The position numbers and the translations under genes are program-made. Positions 52,561 through 62,679 of a stretch of DNA of 64,000 bases are shown here, piece after piece (the first letter of the stretch is position 1; each line of letters opens with the position of its first letter). A model generated the notes under the pieces. It did not search any database, was not told where the DNA came from, and was given only the letters and a program-made list of their open reading frames with translations. Source of the DNA: Symbiodinium natans (lineage: Eukaryota; Sar; Dinophyceae; Suessiales; Symbiodiniaceae); assembly GCA_905221605.1 (NCBI GenBank), contig CAJNDS010002092.1, positions 517,108-581,107 on the forward strand, read 5' to 3'.

Positions 52561-54483
52561 GAGCCACCAGTCATACCCTGGGGCAGCTGTGGCTCCTACT
52601 GCCGCTTCCACAGCAAGGCAGTGAAGGCTGCTTTGGTTCAGGGTTTAGGGTTTAGGGTTTAGGGTTTAGGGTTTAGGGTTTAGGGTTTAGGGTTTAGGGT
52701 TTAGGGTGTAGGGTTTAGGGTTTAGGGTTTGGTTGGGTTTCAGCGGCTTTAGGGCTTCACGGGTCAGGGCTGAGGGCATGCAGGGAACTGTGGAGGCCTA
52801 AATCCCATAAACCCCCCAAACCCTAAACCCCCTAAGCCCCCTAAACCCAACCCCCTATACCCTGCAAGGGCCACGGCTCAAGCCCGACATGTCGCCCCCT
52901 CTTGGACTCGAACATTGGGGGTGGATTTGGTGGCAACCTCGTCGTCGACTATAGCTGGCAGTGGGATGGTGGTGGGATGGTGGTGGGATGGTGGTGGGAT
53001 GGTGGTGGGATGGTGGTGGGATGGTGGTGGGATGGTGGTGGGAGGGTGGTGAGTTTTGCCTCCTGTTGGGGGGCGTGCTTGGGGGCGTGCTTGGGGGTGG
53101 TGGTCCTGAGGAACGTCTTGGTAGTATCGATGGCAATGGTGGACGAGGTTGAAGAGGTGTGGACTATGATGGCAAGTCGTGGCGGTGGTGCTGGTGAGTG
53201 GAAAACTTCGGTGCACACGAGCGCTTGGTGGTGGAAGTAGTGAGGAGTGTAAAGGGCTAGCATCGTAGTGTCAGCTCCCGCCTTGAGCGATTCCAGTGAA
53301 AAAACGAAACCCGTTAATCTCAAGCCTTAAGCCCCACGGAGGTTCGTGGATACTTTGTAAGCAAGGTTATTCGTAGGGGGTCACTCGCCGCTGCTCATAA
53401 ATTCTTAAGTTCAAGACGTCGAGGGCCGTCGCAAAACAGCCAAGATTAAGAGATTTTTGGTCCCATGATGACGGTACCCTCGATTGCTTAAGTTAGTCTT
53501 GCTCTCATTCCTGAAATTTTAAACCGGGGGTCCCGGGAGTGCTCGTTTCTTAAACTAATGGTTTCTCAAGCAGTGCTGTCGTGTTGTCGCTGTACTTATC
53601 ACCCCACTTATAAGTACCCATGAACCTTCAAGTAAGGGTTCTGAGCTATTAGGGTTAAGACCCAGAGCGCTGGGGCCTTGGGCCTACCTCCGTGGCTCGA
53701 GGCTCGAGTCTCAGCGGGGGCTATATTGGGGTTTTCAGGCCTACAGGAGGGTTCAGGGTTTAGGGCTCCGGGTTTCCCTAAACTCCTAAAACCCGTAAAC
53801 CCCTGACGGTTTAGGGTTGTCGGTGTTGTCGGTTTTGGTCCCTAAACCCTAAACCCCAAACCCCAAACCCTAAACCCTAAACCCTAAACCCTAAACCCTA
53901 AACCCTAAACCCTAAACCCTAGACCCTAACCTCTAAACCCTAAACCCTAAACCCTAAACCCTAAACCCTAAACCCTAAAGGGTGTTAAAACCTCTGAAGC
54001 TGAGCCCAAGGTCCGGTCACCCTCAAGGAGCAGCGCGGCAGTCTCAGCCGTTTCCGCCCTGACTTTCAAGTCGCAATGATATGCGGTGACAACGGGGTTG
54101 CTGGTACTTATTTAGGCTCCTTTACTACTGCCCTAAACCCTAAACCCTAAACCCTAAACCCTAAACCCTAAACCCTAAACCCTAAACCCTAAACCCTAAA
54201 CCCTAAACCCTAAACCCTAAACCCTAAACCCTAAAACCTAAAACCTTAAACCCTAAACCCTAAACCCTAAACCCTAAACCCTAAACCCTAAACCCTAAAC
54301 CCTAAACCCTAAACCCTAAACCCTAAACCCTAAACCCTAAACCCTAAACCCTAGACCCTAAACCCTAAACCCTAAACCCTAAACGCACACGACATGGGGT
54401 CTGACCGCCATGCCGGTGCTCAGGGATCAAGCTTGGAATTTCTGTGCGGCCCCGGCGTGGGCATTGATGACACTGCTTCCTGA
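52561..54483 (+). CDS. Two-exon chain EPPVIPWGSCGSYCRF ... GVGIDDTAS
   Basis: Exon 52561-52635 lies between CTCCACCAG and TTG|GTTCAGGG (25 codons: EPPVIPWGSCGSYCRFHSKA then VKAAL). Exon 54424-54483 follows GTGCTCAG in phase 0: GSSLEFLCGPGVGIDDTAS and TGA. The 1.8-kb intron holds a GGTGGGATGGT minisatellite, a family A-like pair and two CCCTAAA arrays. The join is tentative, each exon good. Confidence 0.5.
52965..53050. repeat. 11-bp minisatellite GGTGGGATGGT
   Basis: About eight units; WWWDGG-type ORFs across it are artefacts. Confidence 0.9.
53335..53632. mobile_element. Long family A element (~300 bp)
   Basis: Left CACGGAGGTTCGTGGATAC, right CTTATAAGTACCCATGAACC then TTCAAG. Same termini as family A with a longer interior. 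Confidence 0.5.
53840..53988. repeat. CCCTAAA array
   Basis: Followed by 54130-54385, another long near-perfect CCCTAAA array upstream of exon 54424. Confidence 0.9.
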
Positions 54484-54826
54484 TTATGGTAACGTGTAAC
54501 ATTTAGTTTCCTTAAACAAACCCGTAAACGCCCTAAGCTTCAGGCCAATCCGGAAGTTTAGGGGGTTTAGGGCTTCAATGGCTTAGGGGTGTTAGAAGGT
54601 TTGGGTTGAGAGGCTTTTGGTTTTCTCTTGAGGGGTTTGAGGGGGTTTCGGTTTGGAGTCAGGATTTAAAGAGTTTAGGGGGCTTGAGTAAGGTTCAGGG
54701 TTCATAAGGCTTGTTGGGGTGTACCTCGTTCCCTCAAGCCATGAAGCCCTAGACCTCTCGTTTGTTTCCAATGCCCCGGGTACTTGAGCAGGGGCTACAC
54801 ACACTTATTCATCATTGCTATTGTAG

Positions 54827-55012
54827 GTGAAAGCGACCCAGTCGTTCTTGCTGAGGTTGGCTCTATCCTGGCCAGAAGGACAGCGGTGGGGCTGGGAGCT
54901 GGCCCTGTGGTTTCGGGTTTAGGGTTGAGGTTTAGGATTTAGGGATTGCATTGTTTTCGTCAATGTGGATGATGATGCCCCCGGTGGGGTCATCCTCGTC
55001 CCTGACCTAAGT
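54827..55012 (+). CDS. Two exon candidates flanking a short TTTAGGG gap
   Basis: 54827-54909 follows TTGCTATTGTAG. One frame reads ESDPVVLAEVGSILARRTAV then GLGAGPV, another KATQSFLLRLALSWPEGQRW. After TTTAGGG units, 54943 to about 55012 reads DCIVFVNVDDDAPGGVILVP then DLSW before GGTTTAG. Good composition; phases unresolved. Confidence 0.45.
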
Positions 55013-55097
55013 TGGGTTTAGAGTTCAGGTTTCAGGGTTACGGGCTTAGAGCTCAGCCCCCTCCCTCTCCTCCCCCTTGGACGGGGAGGATTTTCAG

Positions 55098-58000
55098 CAC
55101 GTCTACCGCAACTACGTCTTCGCTTTGGGCTCGGAGGCCGCCAGCGAGGCGCGTTTTTTGCTGTTGCCAGTTTTTGTTTGCTTTTGTCTTGCTTTTGTCG
55201 GGCTGTCTTGTTTTGGTTTGTGGTTTGGGAGTGTTGGCGCGTTGGGAGGGTTGAGGGTTGTTGGGCTTACTGAGGGTTTTGGGGGTCAGGTCTAGGCGAG
55301 GACCGGCTGGGATTATCGGGCTTAGGGCGTGTTTGCATGCTTTGATTTGAGCAGGGATCTTCTCGCGGCCCTCACGGTGACTGAACTTAACTCCAAGCCC
55401 TAAGCCCTAAGCCCTAAGCCCAAACCCTAAACCCAAAACCCTAAACCCTAAACTCTAAACCCTAAACCCTAAACCCTAAACCCTAAACCCGAAACCCTAA
55501 ACCCTAAACCCTGAGCCAGTTCCACCGATGAAGCAGGCATTCCTGCGGGAGCCCGTTCGCTACGTGCCGGTGGCGGAGGAACCTGCCTTGAGCCCAGCAT
55601 GCCAAGCCACCCCCCCAGTTTAGGCCTTGGGGCTTGGGGGGGCTGCCTTAGGGTTTAGGGTTTAGGGTTTGGGGTTTAGGGTTTAGGGTTTAGGGGTTGG
55701 AATCCCTCACCCGAAGCCCTAGGATGCTCTCAGTTTCAATCATGTTACAAAGCAACATGTCTTCACGTGTTACACCCCCCCCAACCCCCCCCCCCCCCCC
55801 GAAAACCTTGAGGGTTGGCGCCTGTTTGGGCCTTGGGTGAGAGCCATCCCCCCAAAGCCTACATCCTAATTTGGCTTCAAGTCCTTGAAGCCAAATTGGT
55901 TCAGGGTGCGGTGCGTAGGGCTGAGTCTTTAGGTTGCTTGTGCAGACTTCAGCGGTTAAGAGTTTAGGGGTATCAGGGTTCAGGGGCATGAGGGGGCACC
56001 AGGGTTGTGGGGGCATCAGGGTTGAGGGTTTCGGGATCCTACCATCCCCCCCCCCTTTCCTCCCCCAAAAAGGCGCGTCGCGTGCCCGCGAACATCCCGA
56101 GGTTCTGCCACCACCGCGGGTGATGATCACCGGGCCGACCGGAGCGGGCGTTGCCAAGCAGCCCGCCCTTCTTGAGACCTTACTTGCAGGTTCATGGGTC
56201 TGGAGGTTCCTCTGTGTTATTTATAGGTAGTGCTGCAAGGTCCCCCCACCCCCCCCCCCCCTCGAAAAAAAAGAAAGAAAAGAAGAGCAAGAACAGAAGA
56301 AGCTGATAACCAGTTCTAGCAGTTACTCTACTTCCAGTTAGGACTACCCAAGAGTCTCCAAGTATACAGTTTGGGAGTTGAGGACCCGCTTAAGGAAGAA
56401 CCAGGTCAGCCCTTTCCTCACGAATTCAAAGAAGGAACCCTCCAACACGCCCCACTTCAAAACCCGCCCAAATCCCAAAGCCTAGAACCCCTCAAGCCCA
56501 TCAGCCCTAAACCCCAGAACCCCTAGAACCCGAGAACCCGAGAACCCATGGTACGTTCGCACCCCAAGTCCCTTCAGTTCTTGGGGGGAGGGGGGTTGGG
56601 GGGGGGGCGGATAGGTTCTTGTGTTTGAACTTCTTTAGAGAAACGAAGGCTACTCCTAGTTATTCCTCGGGGACTCTGGGGATCTAGTCCAGCCAAGGCA
56701 GTGTGAGCTGCTGAGCCAGGCCTTTGTGCAGGGCTAGTGGGTTGTGGGACCTTGAAGCCCCCGGAAGCCATCCCAAGCATCCCTTTAACACCTTTGAAAG
56801 AAAGTCCTTCTCCCCACCCTCAAATCCCCTGAGTTCTAGCGCCTTAGTGCATCTTCAGTAGCTCGATTCTGGCCTCGGAAACGGCTTGCTGTAGTCAGGC
56901 CTTTGGGATTCGGGCTTTGCCCCCAATTTTGCTTGTTGTCCCACTTTGGGTCTTGGTTGCTTTGGGGTTTAGAGGGTTCAGAGGGTTGGGTTCAGAGGGT
57001 TGTGTTCAGAGGGTTTAAAGGGTTCAGAGGGTTGGGTTCAGAGGGTTCAAAGGGTTGGGTTCAGAGGGTTTAGAGGGTTCAGAGGGTTGGGTTCAGAGGG
57101 TTTAAAGGGTTCAGAGGGTTGGGTTCAGAGGGTTTAGAGGGTTCAGAGGGTTAGGGTTTAGAGGGTTTGGTTTGGAAGGTTCAGAGGGTTCAGAGGATTT
57201 AGAGGGTTTAGAGAGGGTTTACAGAAAGTTTAGGGGGTGTTAGGATCCCTAGAAGGGACCCTTAAGCTTATTCCCCTAATGGTGTACCTTATTTTAGTCC
57301 TCATATGCCTAAGTAGCCCCTAAATAACTCCTAAGCAGCCCAAGAGTCCCTTGAAGGATCCTTTAGTCCCTTGAGTTGGGAGGTCTACAGGATCCCAGTG
57401 CTCAAGCTTGAAGAGATTTGGAGGACGCCGGGGTCGACTCGGAAACCTCGAAGTCAAACTGAAGCCCTATACCTGACGCCCTATGCCGTAAGGCCTAGTT
57501 GCTGAGCGCTAAACCCTATACCCTAAACCCTAAGCCCTAAGCCCTAAACCCTAAACCCTAAGCCCTAAGCCCTAAGCCCTAAGCCCTAAGCCCTAAGCCC
57601 TAAGCCCTAAGCCCTAAGCCCTAAGCCCTAGGCCCTAAGCCCTAAGCCCTAAGCCCTAAATCCTAAACCCGAGGTGCGACACCTTAAGCCTTAGGGCCCC
57701 GAAACTCCATGTAGAGGGCTCTGCAATGCAGAGCTGCTAGCTGCGAGGAGACCCAGCGTAGGGCTTTTGGGTTGTTTGGCATGCCCCGTTTAGCAGAGAA
57801 GCAGGGCTCCCCTTTTTGTTGTCAGGGGTTGCTGCGGAAACTTGTTTCCAGTCTGTGGGGGTTTATGGCACTTCTGACAGGCTATATTTCGGGTTTAGGG
57901 TTTTGGGTTTATTTCAGGCTCACGAAGGTTGTAGGGGAGTTGGGGGTTCTCCTGAAGCTCAATTTCAGTCCCTCCCTAAACTCTGACCCTAAACCCTAAA

Positions 58001-58861
58001 CCGGAAGCCCGAACCCTAAGCCCCACACCCCACGCCCTGCACCCTAAACCCTAAACCCTAAACCTCCCATGTCGAACTTCCTTGTGGCTCGTCTCATGAG
58101 GGAGTAGAGATGCCCAAGCGGAATCTTGGCTCTCGGGCGCGGCTCAGGGAGTTGCGGTTGTCCCCCACAGAAGCCCCATGGGCCCGTCAACATGAGACTC
58201 CCAACATCTACGGTCGAGTCCAACCCGGAACGCTAAACCCTAAACCCTAAACCCTAAACCCTAAACCCTAAACCCTAAACCCTAAACCCTAAACCCTAAA
58301 CCCAGAACCCTAAACCCTAAACCCTAAACCCTAAACCCTAAACCCTAAACCCTGAACCCTGAACCCTGAACCCTAAACCCTAAACCCTAAATCCTAAACC
58401 CTAAACCCGAAACCCCAAACCCTAAACCCTAAACCCTAAACCCTAAGCCCTAAGCCCTAAACCCTAAACCCTAAACCTCTATCCATGCCAACATGCTTCC
58501 AGGGCCAAGACCCGAGAGCGCCTGGACAAGGTTCTTGAGGAGCGTGGCGTGGGAGGAAGTTGGGGAATTAGGGTTTAGGATTTAGGGTGTAGGTTGTAGG
58601 GCTTAGGGAGTTTAAGTTTTTAGGGCTTTAGGGTTTAGGTTTAGGGAGTCTAGGGTTTAGTTTTGCGGGGAGTTTGGGTTTAGGTTTTAGGGAGTTTGAG
58701 GTGGGGAGGGGTAGGGAGGGGTGGGTGGGGCTTCTTCTAGGGCTTAAGGGTTTGAGGGTTTCAGGTTGTGGGGTTTTGAGGGTTTCAGGGTTGAATGTGC
58801 AAGGGCATTGGAGACTTTGGGGCTTAACGACAACCCTGAAGCCCTCCGCTCCTACTTGGAG
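55098..58861 (+). CDS. Adenylate/UMP-CMP kinase-like gene in pieces
   Basis: Five phase-matched exons: 55098-55148 (HVYRNYVFALGSEAASE, GC donor), 55355-55376, 55520-55617 (PPMKQAFLREPVRYVPVAEE), 56102-56189 (VLPPPRVMITGPTGAGVAKQ) and, after a family A intron, 56363-56404 (YSLGVEDPLKEEP). Further on, 58503-58548 (AKTRERLDKVLEERG) and 58814-58861 (TLGLNDNPEALRSYLE) are in phase. RVMITGPTGAG..KQ resembles the P-loop of adenylate kinases (GPPGSGKGTQ) but lacks the Lys. LEERG...NDNPEALRSYLE resembles the LID region of UMP-CMP/adenylate kinases (RG..SGR.DDN.E...KR...YLE). Exons in 56405-58502 are not resolved. The kinase call is inference from two motifs; activity is doubtful. Confidence 0.45.
56190..56362 (+). 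mobile_element. Family A introner, 173 bp, inside the kinase-like gene
   Basis: Left CTTGCAG|GTTCATGGGTCTGG, right GACTACCCAAGAGTCTCCAA then G. It interrupts a Val codon (G|TA) exactly. The interior has a poly-C and A-rich run. Confidence 0.6.
56405..56955. other. Non-array block
   Basis: Unique sequence with some CCCTAAA remnants near 56500. No exon I can support. Confidence 0.3.
56960..57235. repeat. GGGTTCAGA / GGGTTTAGA variant array
   Basis: 9-mer GGGTTCAGA and GGGTTGGGTTCAGA higher-order units, about 250 bases. Confidence 0.9.
57500..57670. repeat. CCCTAAG variant array
   Basis: About eighteen tandem CCCTAAG units. Confidence 0.9.
58233..58480. repeat. CCCTAAA array
   Basis: Upstream of exon 58503. 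Confidence 0.9.
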
Positions 58862-58997
58862 GTTCATGGTTCTTCTTAACCAACTATAACTGTACGTATA
58901 AGTATACTTATAACCATATTTGAGCACTTACAGGGCTCATAGGTCCGTTTTAAGCACAGTCATAGTTGGTTAATAAGTACCATGAACCTTCAAGTAG
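58852..58997 (+). mobile_element. Introner-like family A copy, TIR CTACTTGGAGGTTCATGGT
   Basis: Left CTACTTGGAGGTTCATGGT and right ACCATGAACCTTCAAGTAG are 19-base inverted repeats with one mismatch. Intron form 58862-58997 (GT...AG). Upstream exon ends RSYLE with TTG GAG supplied by the element end; downstream SPGPSDRMS then stop. Confidence 0.75.
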
Positions 58998-59243
58998 AGT
59001 CCTGGACCCTCAGACCGAATGTCCTGACACCACTAAATGGTAGCGGAGTTCGAAGCTAAGATGTTCCTGTACCCACAGTAGGTCCTTATTCGCTTGCTTC
59101 TTTACCTGGGGGGGGGGGGGGGGTTTTTTAGGTTTTAGGGTTTTTTTAGGGTTTAGGGTTTAGGGTTTAGGGTTTAGGGTTTAGGGGGGTTTAGGGTCAG
59201 GGTTCAGGGTTTAGGGTTTAGGGTTTAGGGTTTAGGGTAACTT

Positions 59244-59349
59244 GGACCCGGAGTAGGCACATATTTCCTTTTGTTAGGGTTCAGGGTTCCCCTTATCGTC
59301 CCCTGAAAAACCAAGAAGGGTACCCTGTTTATTCCGAGGCTACTCCTGG
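59244..59349. mobile_element. Family D repeat copy
   Basis: TTGGACCCGGAGTAGGC left, AAGAAGGGTACCC inside, GGCTACTCCTGGGG right. Confidence 0.6.
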
Positions 59350-59425
59350 GGTTTAGGGTTTAGGGTTTAGGGTTTAGGGTTGAGGGTTGAGGGTTGAGGG
59401 TTGAGGGTTTATCGTGTTTCTCCAG

Positions 59426-59514
59426 GCCAAGCGTGCGGCCGCCAAGAAGGAGGCGCTGCAGCAGCCCATGGTGGAGGATGCTCAGGGATCCGCGTTCTTT
59501 TCGATTTGGGGTCC
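59426..59514 (+). CDS. Candidate exon AKRAAAKKEALQQPMVEDAQ
   Basis: It follows TTTCTCCAG. Helical, basic then acidic; the frame runs to the CCCTAAA array. TTTAGGG upstream and CCCTAAA downstream, reverse of the usual order. Confidence 0.45.
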
Positions 59515-59672
59515 TAAACCCTAAACCCAAACCCTAAACCTTAAAGCCTAAACCCGAAACCCTAAACCCTAAACCCTAAACCCTGAACCCTAAACCCGAA
59601 ACCCTAAAACCCTAAACCCTAAACCCTAAGCCCTTATTTGAGTTTAAGAGGATCATCCCAGGGTCTAGGCTG

Positions 59673-59791
59673 AATAAAGGGGTCGGACGAATTGCTAGTG
59701 GTACTCACTTATGGTCACTAGCATACATACAATAACCCCCCCCCAAAAAAAAAAACAAAAACTATTCTTAGTATTGAGGACCCTATAGTAG
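59673..59791. mobile_element. Family E repeat copy
   Basis: GGGGTCGGACG left, poly-C/A middle, ATTGAGGACCCTATAGTAG right. Confidence 0.5.
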
Positions 59792-60460
59792 GTTTTTTTG
59801 AGGGTTCTGATTTGGTTGTTCTTCTGCTTTGGTGGTTTGGGTTGTTGTTCTCAATTCGGGCCCTTCATAAAGATCGTAAACTAGACCTTCCTCATGTTAA
59901 ATGCTTCATATCTGAGGTAGCACGTATCAAGGAAGCCTCCTCGCCTAAACCCCACACCTTGAACCCCCCCGCCCTTCCCCCCAACAGCCCTCCGCATCTT
60001 CAGCCCTGGACCCTAAACGCCATAAAGACGTCAAGCACTAGAGGGACCCCCCCGAGCAAGGAACGCAGGATCACACACCCGCGCGTAGGTCTTAGGGTGT
60101 TTTTGGGGGTTTAGGGTTTAGGGCTTTCGGGGTTTAGGGTTTTGCGGGTTTAGGGTTGACGGTTTAGAGGTTTAAGGGCTCAGATTGTTTCTTTGTGGAC
60201 CACAAGCGGGCCCTAATGAGCCCTAATCTGGGGAGCTTGTCGAGTGAGGCTGTATAGTCTGGGCATGTCAGCAGGTCTCTTACTTGCATGCTGTAGCTGT
60301 GGGCTTTTCAAGCAGGATAGCCCTAAGCCCTAAGCCCTAAACCCTAAGCCCTAAGCCCTAAACCCCTAAACCCTAAACCCTAAACCCCAAACCCCAAACC
60401 CTAAACCCTAAACCCCTCCCCCTTTCCCCCCGCCCGACGAACATCCGCACTGCTGGGGCC

Positions 60461-60544
60461 ATGGCTGGCTGTGTGAAGGGCCAGGTGCTGGGCGCGCCTC
60501 TGGCGGTGCGAAAGCTGAACGGCGCCCCGATGACGTGGAGCATC
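60461..60544 (+). CDS. Candidate first exon MAGCVKGQVLGAPLAVRKLN
   Basis: ATG at 60461 in GGGGCCATGG context after a C/T-rich stretch. Reads MAGCVKGQVLGAPLAVRKLN then GAPMTWSI to |GTTTCGGG. A further piece AAKAEDLRGSWQ (60728-60764) follows a family E element (60627-60727) but needs another exon between for phase. Confidence 0.5.
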
Positions 60545-61429
60545 GTTTCGGGCTTAGGGTTATTAGGGTTTAGGGTTTAGGGTTATTGTGGTTTAGGGTT
60601 TAGGGTTTAGGGCTTAGGGCTCAGGGGTCGGAATAAGTAGTGGTGTTCCCCTATGGTTCCTTTTCAAGTATACAATCATACCCCCCCCCCCCAAACCCTT
60701 TTTTAATTCTTAAGGCCCCTATATTAGGGCAGCGAAGGCTGAGGATTTGAGGGGTTCCTGGCAGGTTTTGCGGGATTTGCAACGATTTTGGGGGGCACCC
60801 AGGATGTTGGTATTGGGTTTGGCAGTGTTTGTTATTTTTGCTTCAGGGGTTTGCAAGGGCTTTTCGGGTTTCTTGGGATTCTTAGGGTCTCTAGCTCGGT
60901 AAGCCCTTGGGATATTTTGGATTTTTCCCTTAGTGGGTTTAAGAGGGCCATAGTTAGGAATATTTTTCATAGGGTTTTAAGGGCCATCCTCGTTAGGGTT
61001 TGCAAGGTTTTCTGGGCTTTATGAGCCTTTTTCGGGTCCGCAGGGTTGTTGAAAAGGCTTTACAGGGGGTTTGACCGTGGTTTAGGAGTTTGTGCGCAAG
61101 GTTTCCTCCAGGAACCCTCAAACCCTAAACCCTATACACCCTAGCCTCGTTGAATCCCAGGTAGTACTCCGAACCTTTAAGTGCAGAGGGTGCTAGGATT
61201 TGGGGCTTGTTGTAGCCACAGGAGCGAAAAGCGTACCCCCGCCGCCCACCCTGAACCCTGAATCCCAAAGCCGCCTTGGCGGGTGACATAGGGCTTCTGG
61301 CATTCTTCGTATGTGGCGAGAGGTTAAGGCACCCCTTCCCTAAAGCCCTGAACCCTAAACTCCCCCAAAGACCCTTATTTGATAAACCCCGAAGCCCCTG
61401 AACCCTATGTAACCCAAGTTCAACCTGAG

Positions 61430-61486
61430 GCGAAATGATCTGCCAAGTTCATGCGGACATTTCTGCACCCGAAGAGCAGCTGAAAG
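61430..61486 (+). CDS. Candidate exon EMICQVHADISAPEEQLK
   Basis: It follows CAACCTGAG and ends AAAG|GTCACC. Little telomeric sequence around it. Confidence 0.4.
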
Positions 61487-61916
61487 GTCACCTGGCTTGA
61501 CATGGTGTTTTGAGGTTCCTTCTTCAGGGTTTAGGGTTTAGGGTTTAGGGTGTTTAGGGTTTAGGCCCCCCCCCCCCCTCTCCCCTTAAAACCCAAGGGC
61601 GCCCGTTCTATGCCCCAGGTTACTCGGGATATTATGACCTTCGCGTGTTTGGGAAGCAGTCTAATTCAGTGGGCCTCTATGTTATGGTCTGAGTTTGTCG
61701 TCGTGAGTAACCGAGCGCGGGAACGGGTGGACGGCTCCCAAATCATAATCTGAGACCGAAGCGAAGACGGGTCTAGGGTTTTGGAGGACGAGCGCGAAGA
61801 GCGTGAGAATTGAATACGCCTGAGACGGCAGAGGAGGGGAACACTAGAAGGAAGAAAGAGAATCTCTGTCAAGGTTAGTTCCAGGTACTCCAACCTCTAA
61901 GCCCTTTGAACCCTGT

Positions 61917-62185
61917 CCCTAAACCCAGAACCTAAACCCTAAACCCTAAACCCTAAACCCTGAACCCTAAACCCTAAACCCTAAATCGCCCTAACCCTAT
62001 GAACCCTATGAACCCTCGGAACCCTCGGAACCCTGAGGATGCTTTGCAAAACTTTCAGACCCAATCCCTAAACCCTAAACCCTGCTAAATCCTAACCCTA
62101 AACCCTAAACCCTAAACCCTAAACCCTAAACCCTAAACCCTAAACCCTAAACCCTAAACCCTAAACCCTAAACCCTAAACCCTCA
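61917..62185. repeat. CCCTAAA array
   Basis: Degenerate first, clean from 62097, ending at CCCTCAG|. Confidence 0.9.
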
Positions 62186-62197
62186 GGAGAGGTTGGG

Positions 62198-62504
62198 ATG
62201 GCCACCCGCATCCCTGAGATGTTCTTCAGCCTCGTGAAGAATGATGATGGCGTGCCTCGGCCAGAGCCCAGAGAGCCCGGCAAAGAGAGGAATGGGGTTT
62301 AGGGTTTGGGGTTTAGGGTTTAGGGTTTTAGGGTTTAGGGTTTAGGGTTTAGGGTTTAGGGTTTAGAATATTCCTTCGCTCATCAAGAAGGACCCCAAGG
62401 TTGTGCTTAGTCTTGGGCTACCTGGGAAGCATGCGCCGTGCAAGAGAGGTGCGCCAGTTCCGAGACTGGATCCCGTCGAGCGTTGGACCGATGATCGCCC
62501 TTAA
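62198..62504 (+). CDS. Two-exon small gene with an all-telomeric intron
   Basis: Exon 1, from ATG 62198 to 62296, reads MATRIPEMFFSLVKNDDGVP then RPEPREPGKERNG. A 70-bp intron (62297-62366) made only of TTTAGGG units runs from GTTTAGGG to TTTAG. Exon 2 (62367-62504) continues in phase 0 as NIPSLIKKDPKVVLSLGLPG then KHAPCKRGAPVPRLDPVERW and TDDRP with TAA: 78 residues in all. The frame also opens upstream of the ATG (EVG after CCTCAG), so more exons may precede. Family unrecognised; coding quality is among the best here. Confidence 0.6.
62297..62366 (+). repeat. Intron composed solely of TTTAGGG repeats
   Basis: Starts GTTTAGGGTTTGGGG and ends GGGTTTAG with no other sequence. Both splice dinucleotides come from the repeat. 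Confidence 0.7.
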
Positions 62505-62610
62505 ACCCTAAACCGTAGACTAATAGTCCCTATACGTATTTGTATGACCTGCTGTTCCACCCTCTTTTACCCCCTCCCCCCCCGTACCGTACAAGGCACT
62601 ACCTACCCTC

Positions 62611-62612
62611 CG

Positions 62613-62653
<41 letters not shown>

Positions 62654-62655
62654 AA
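62611..62655. repeat. Poly-C (~33) then poly-A run
   Basis: C tract directly followed by about twelve A, upstream of the exon at 62680. Confidence 0.9.
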
Positions 62656-62679
62656 GAATAAGTCAAATCCTTACCTAAG

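Noticed and set aside
52855-53323. His/Pro and Trp/Gly ORFs on both strands
   Set aside because: They reflect the 11-bp GGTGGGATGGT minisatellite.
61666-61893. 75-codon minus-strand Ser/Arg-rich ORF
   Set aside because: No splice-like borders, no family match; one of several overlapping open frames in a short non-array block.
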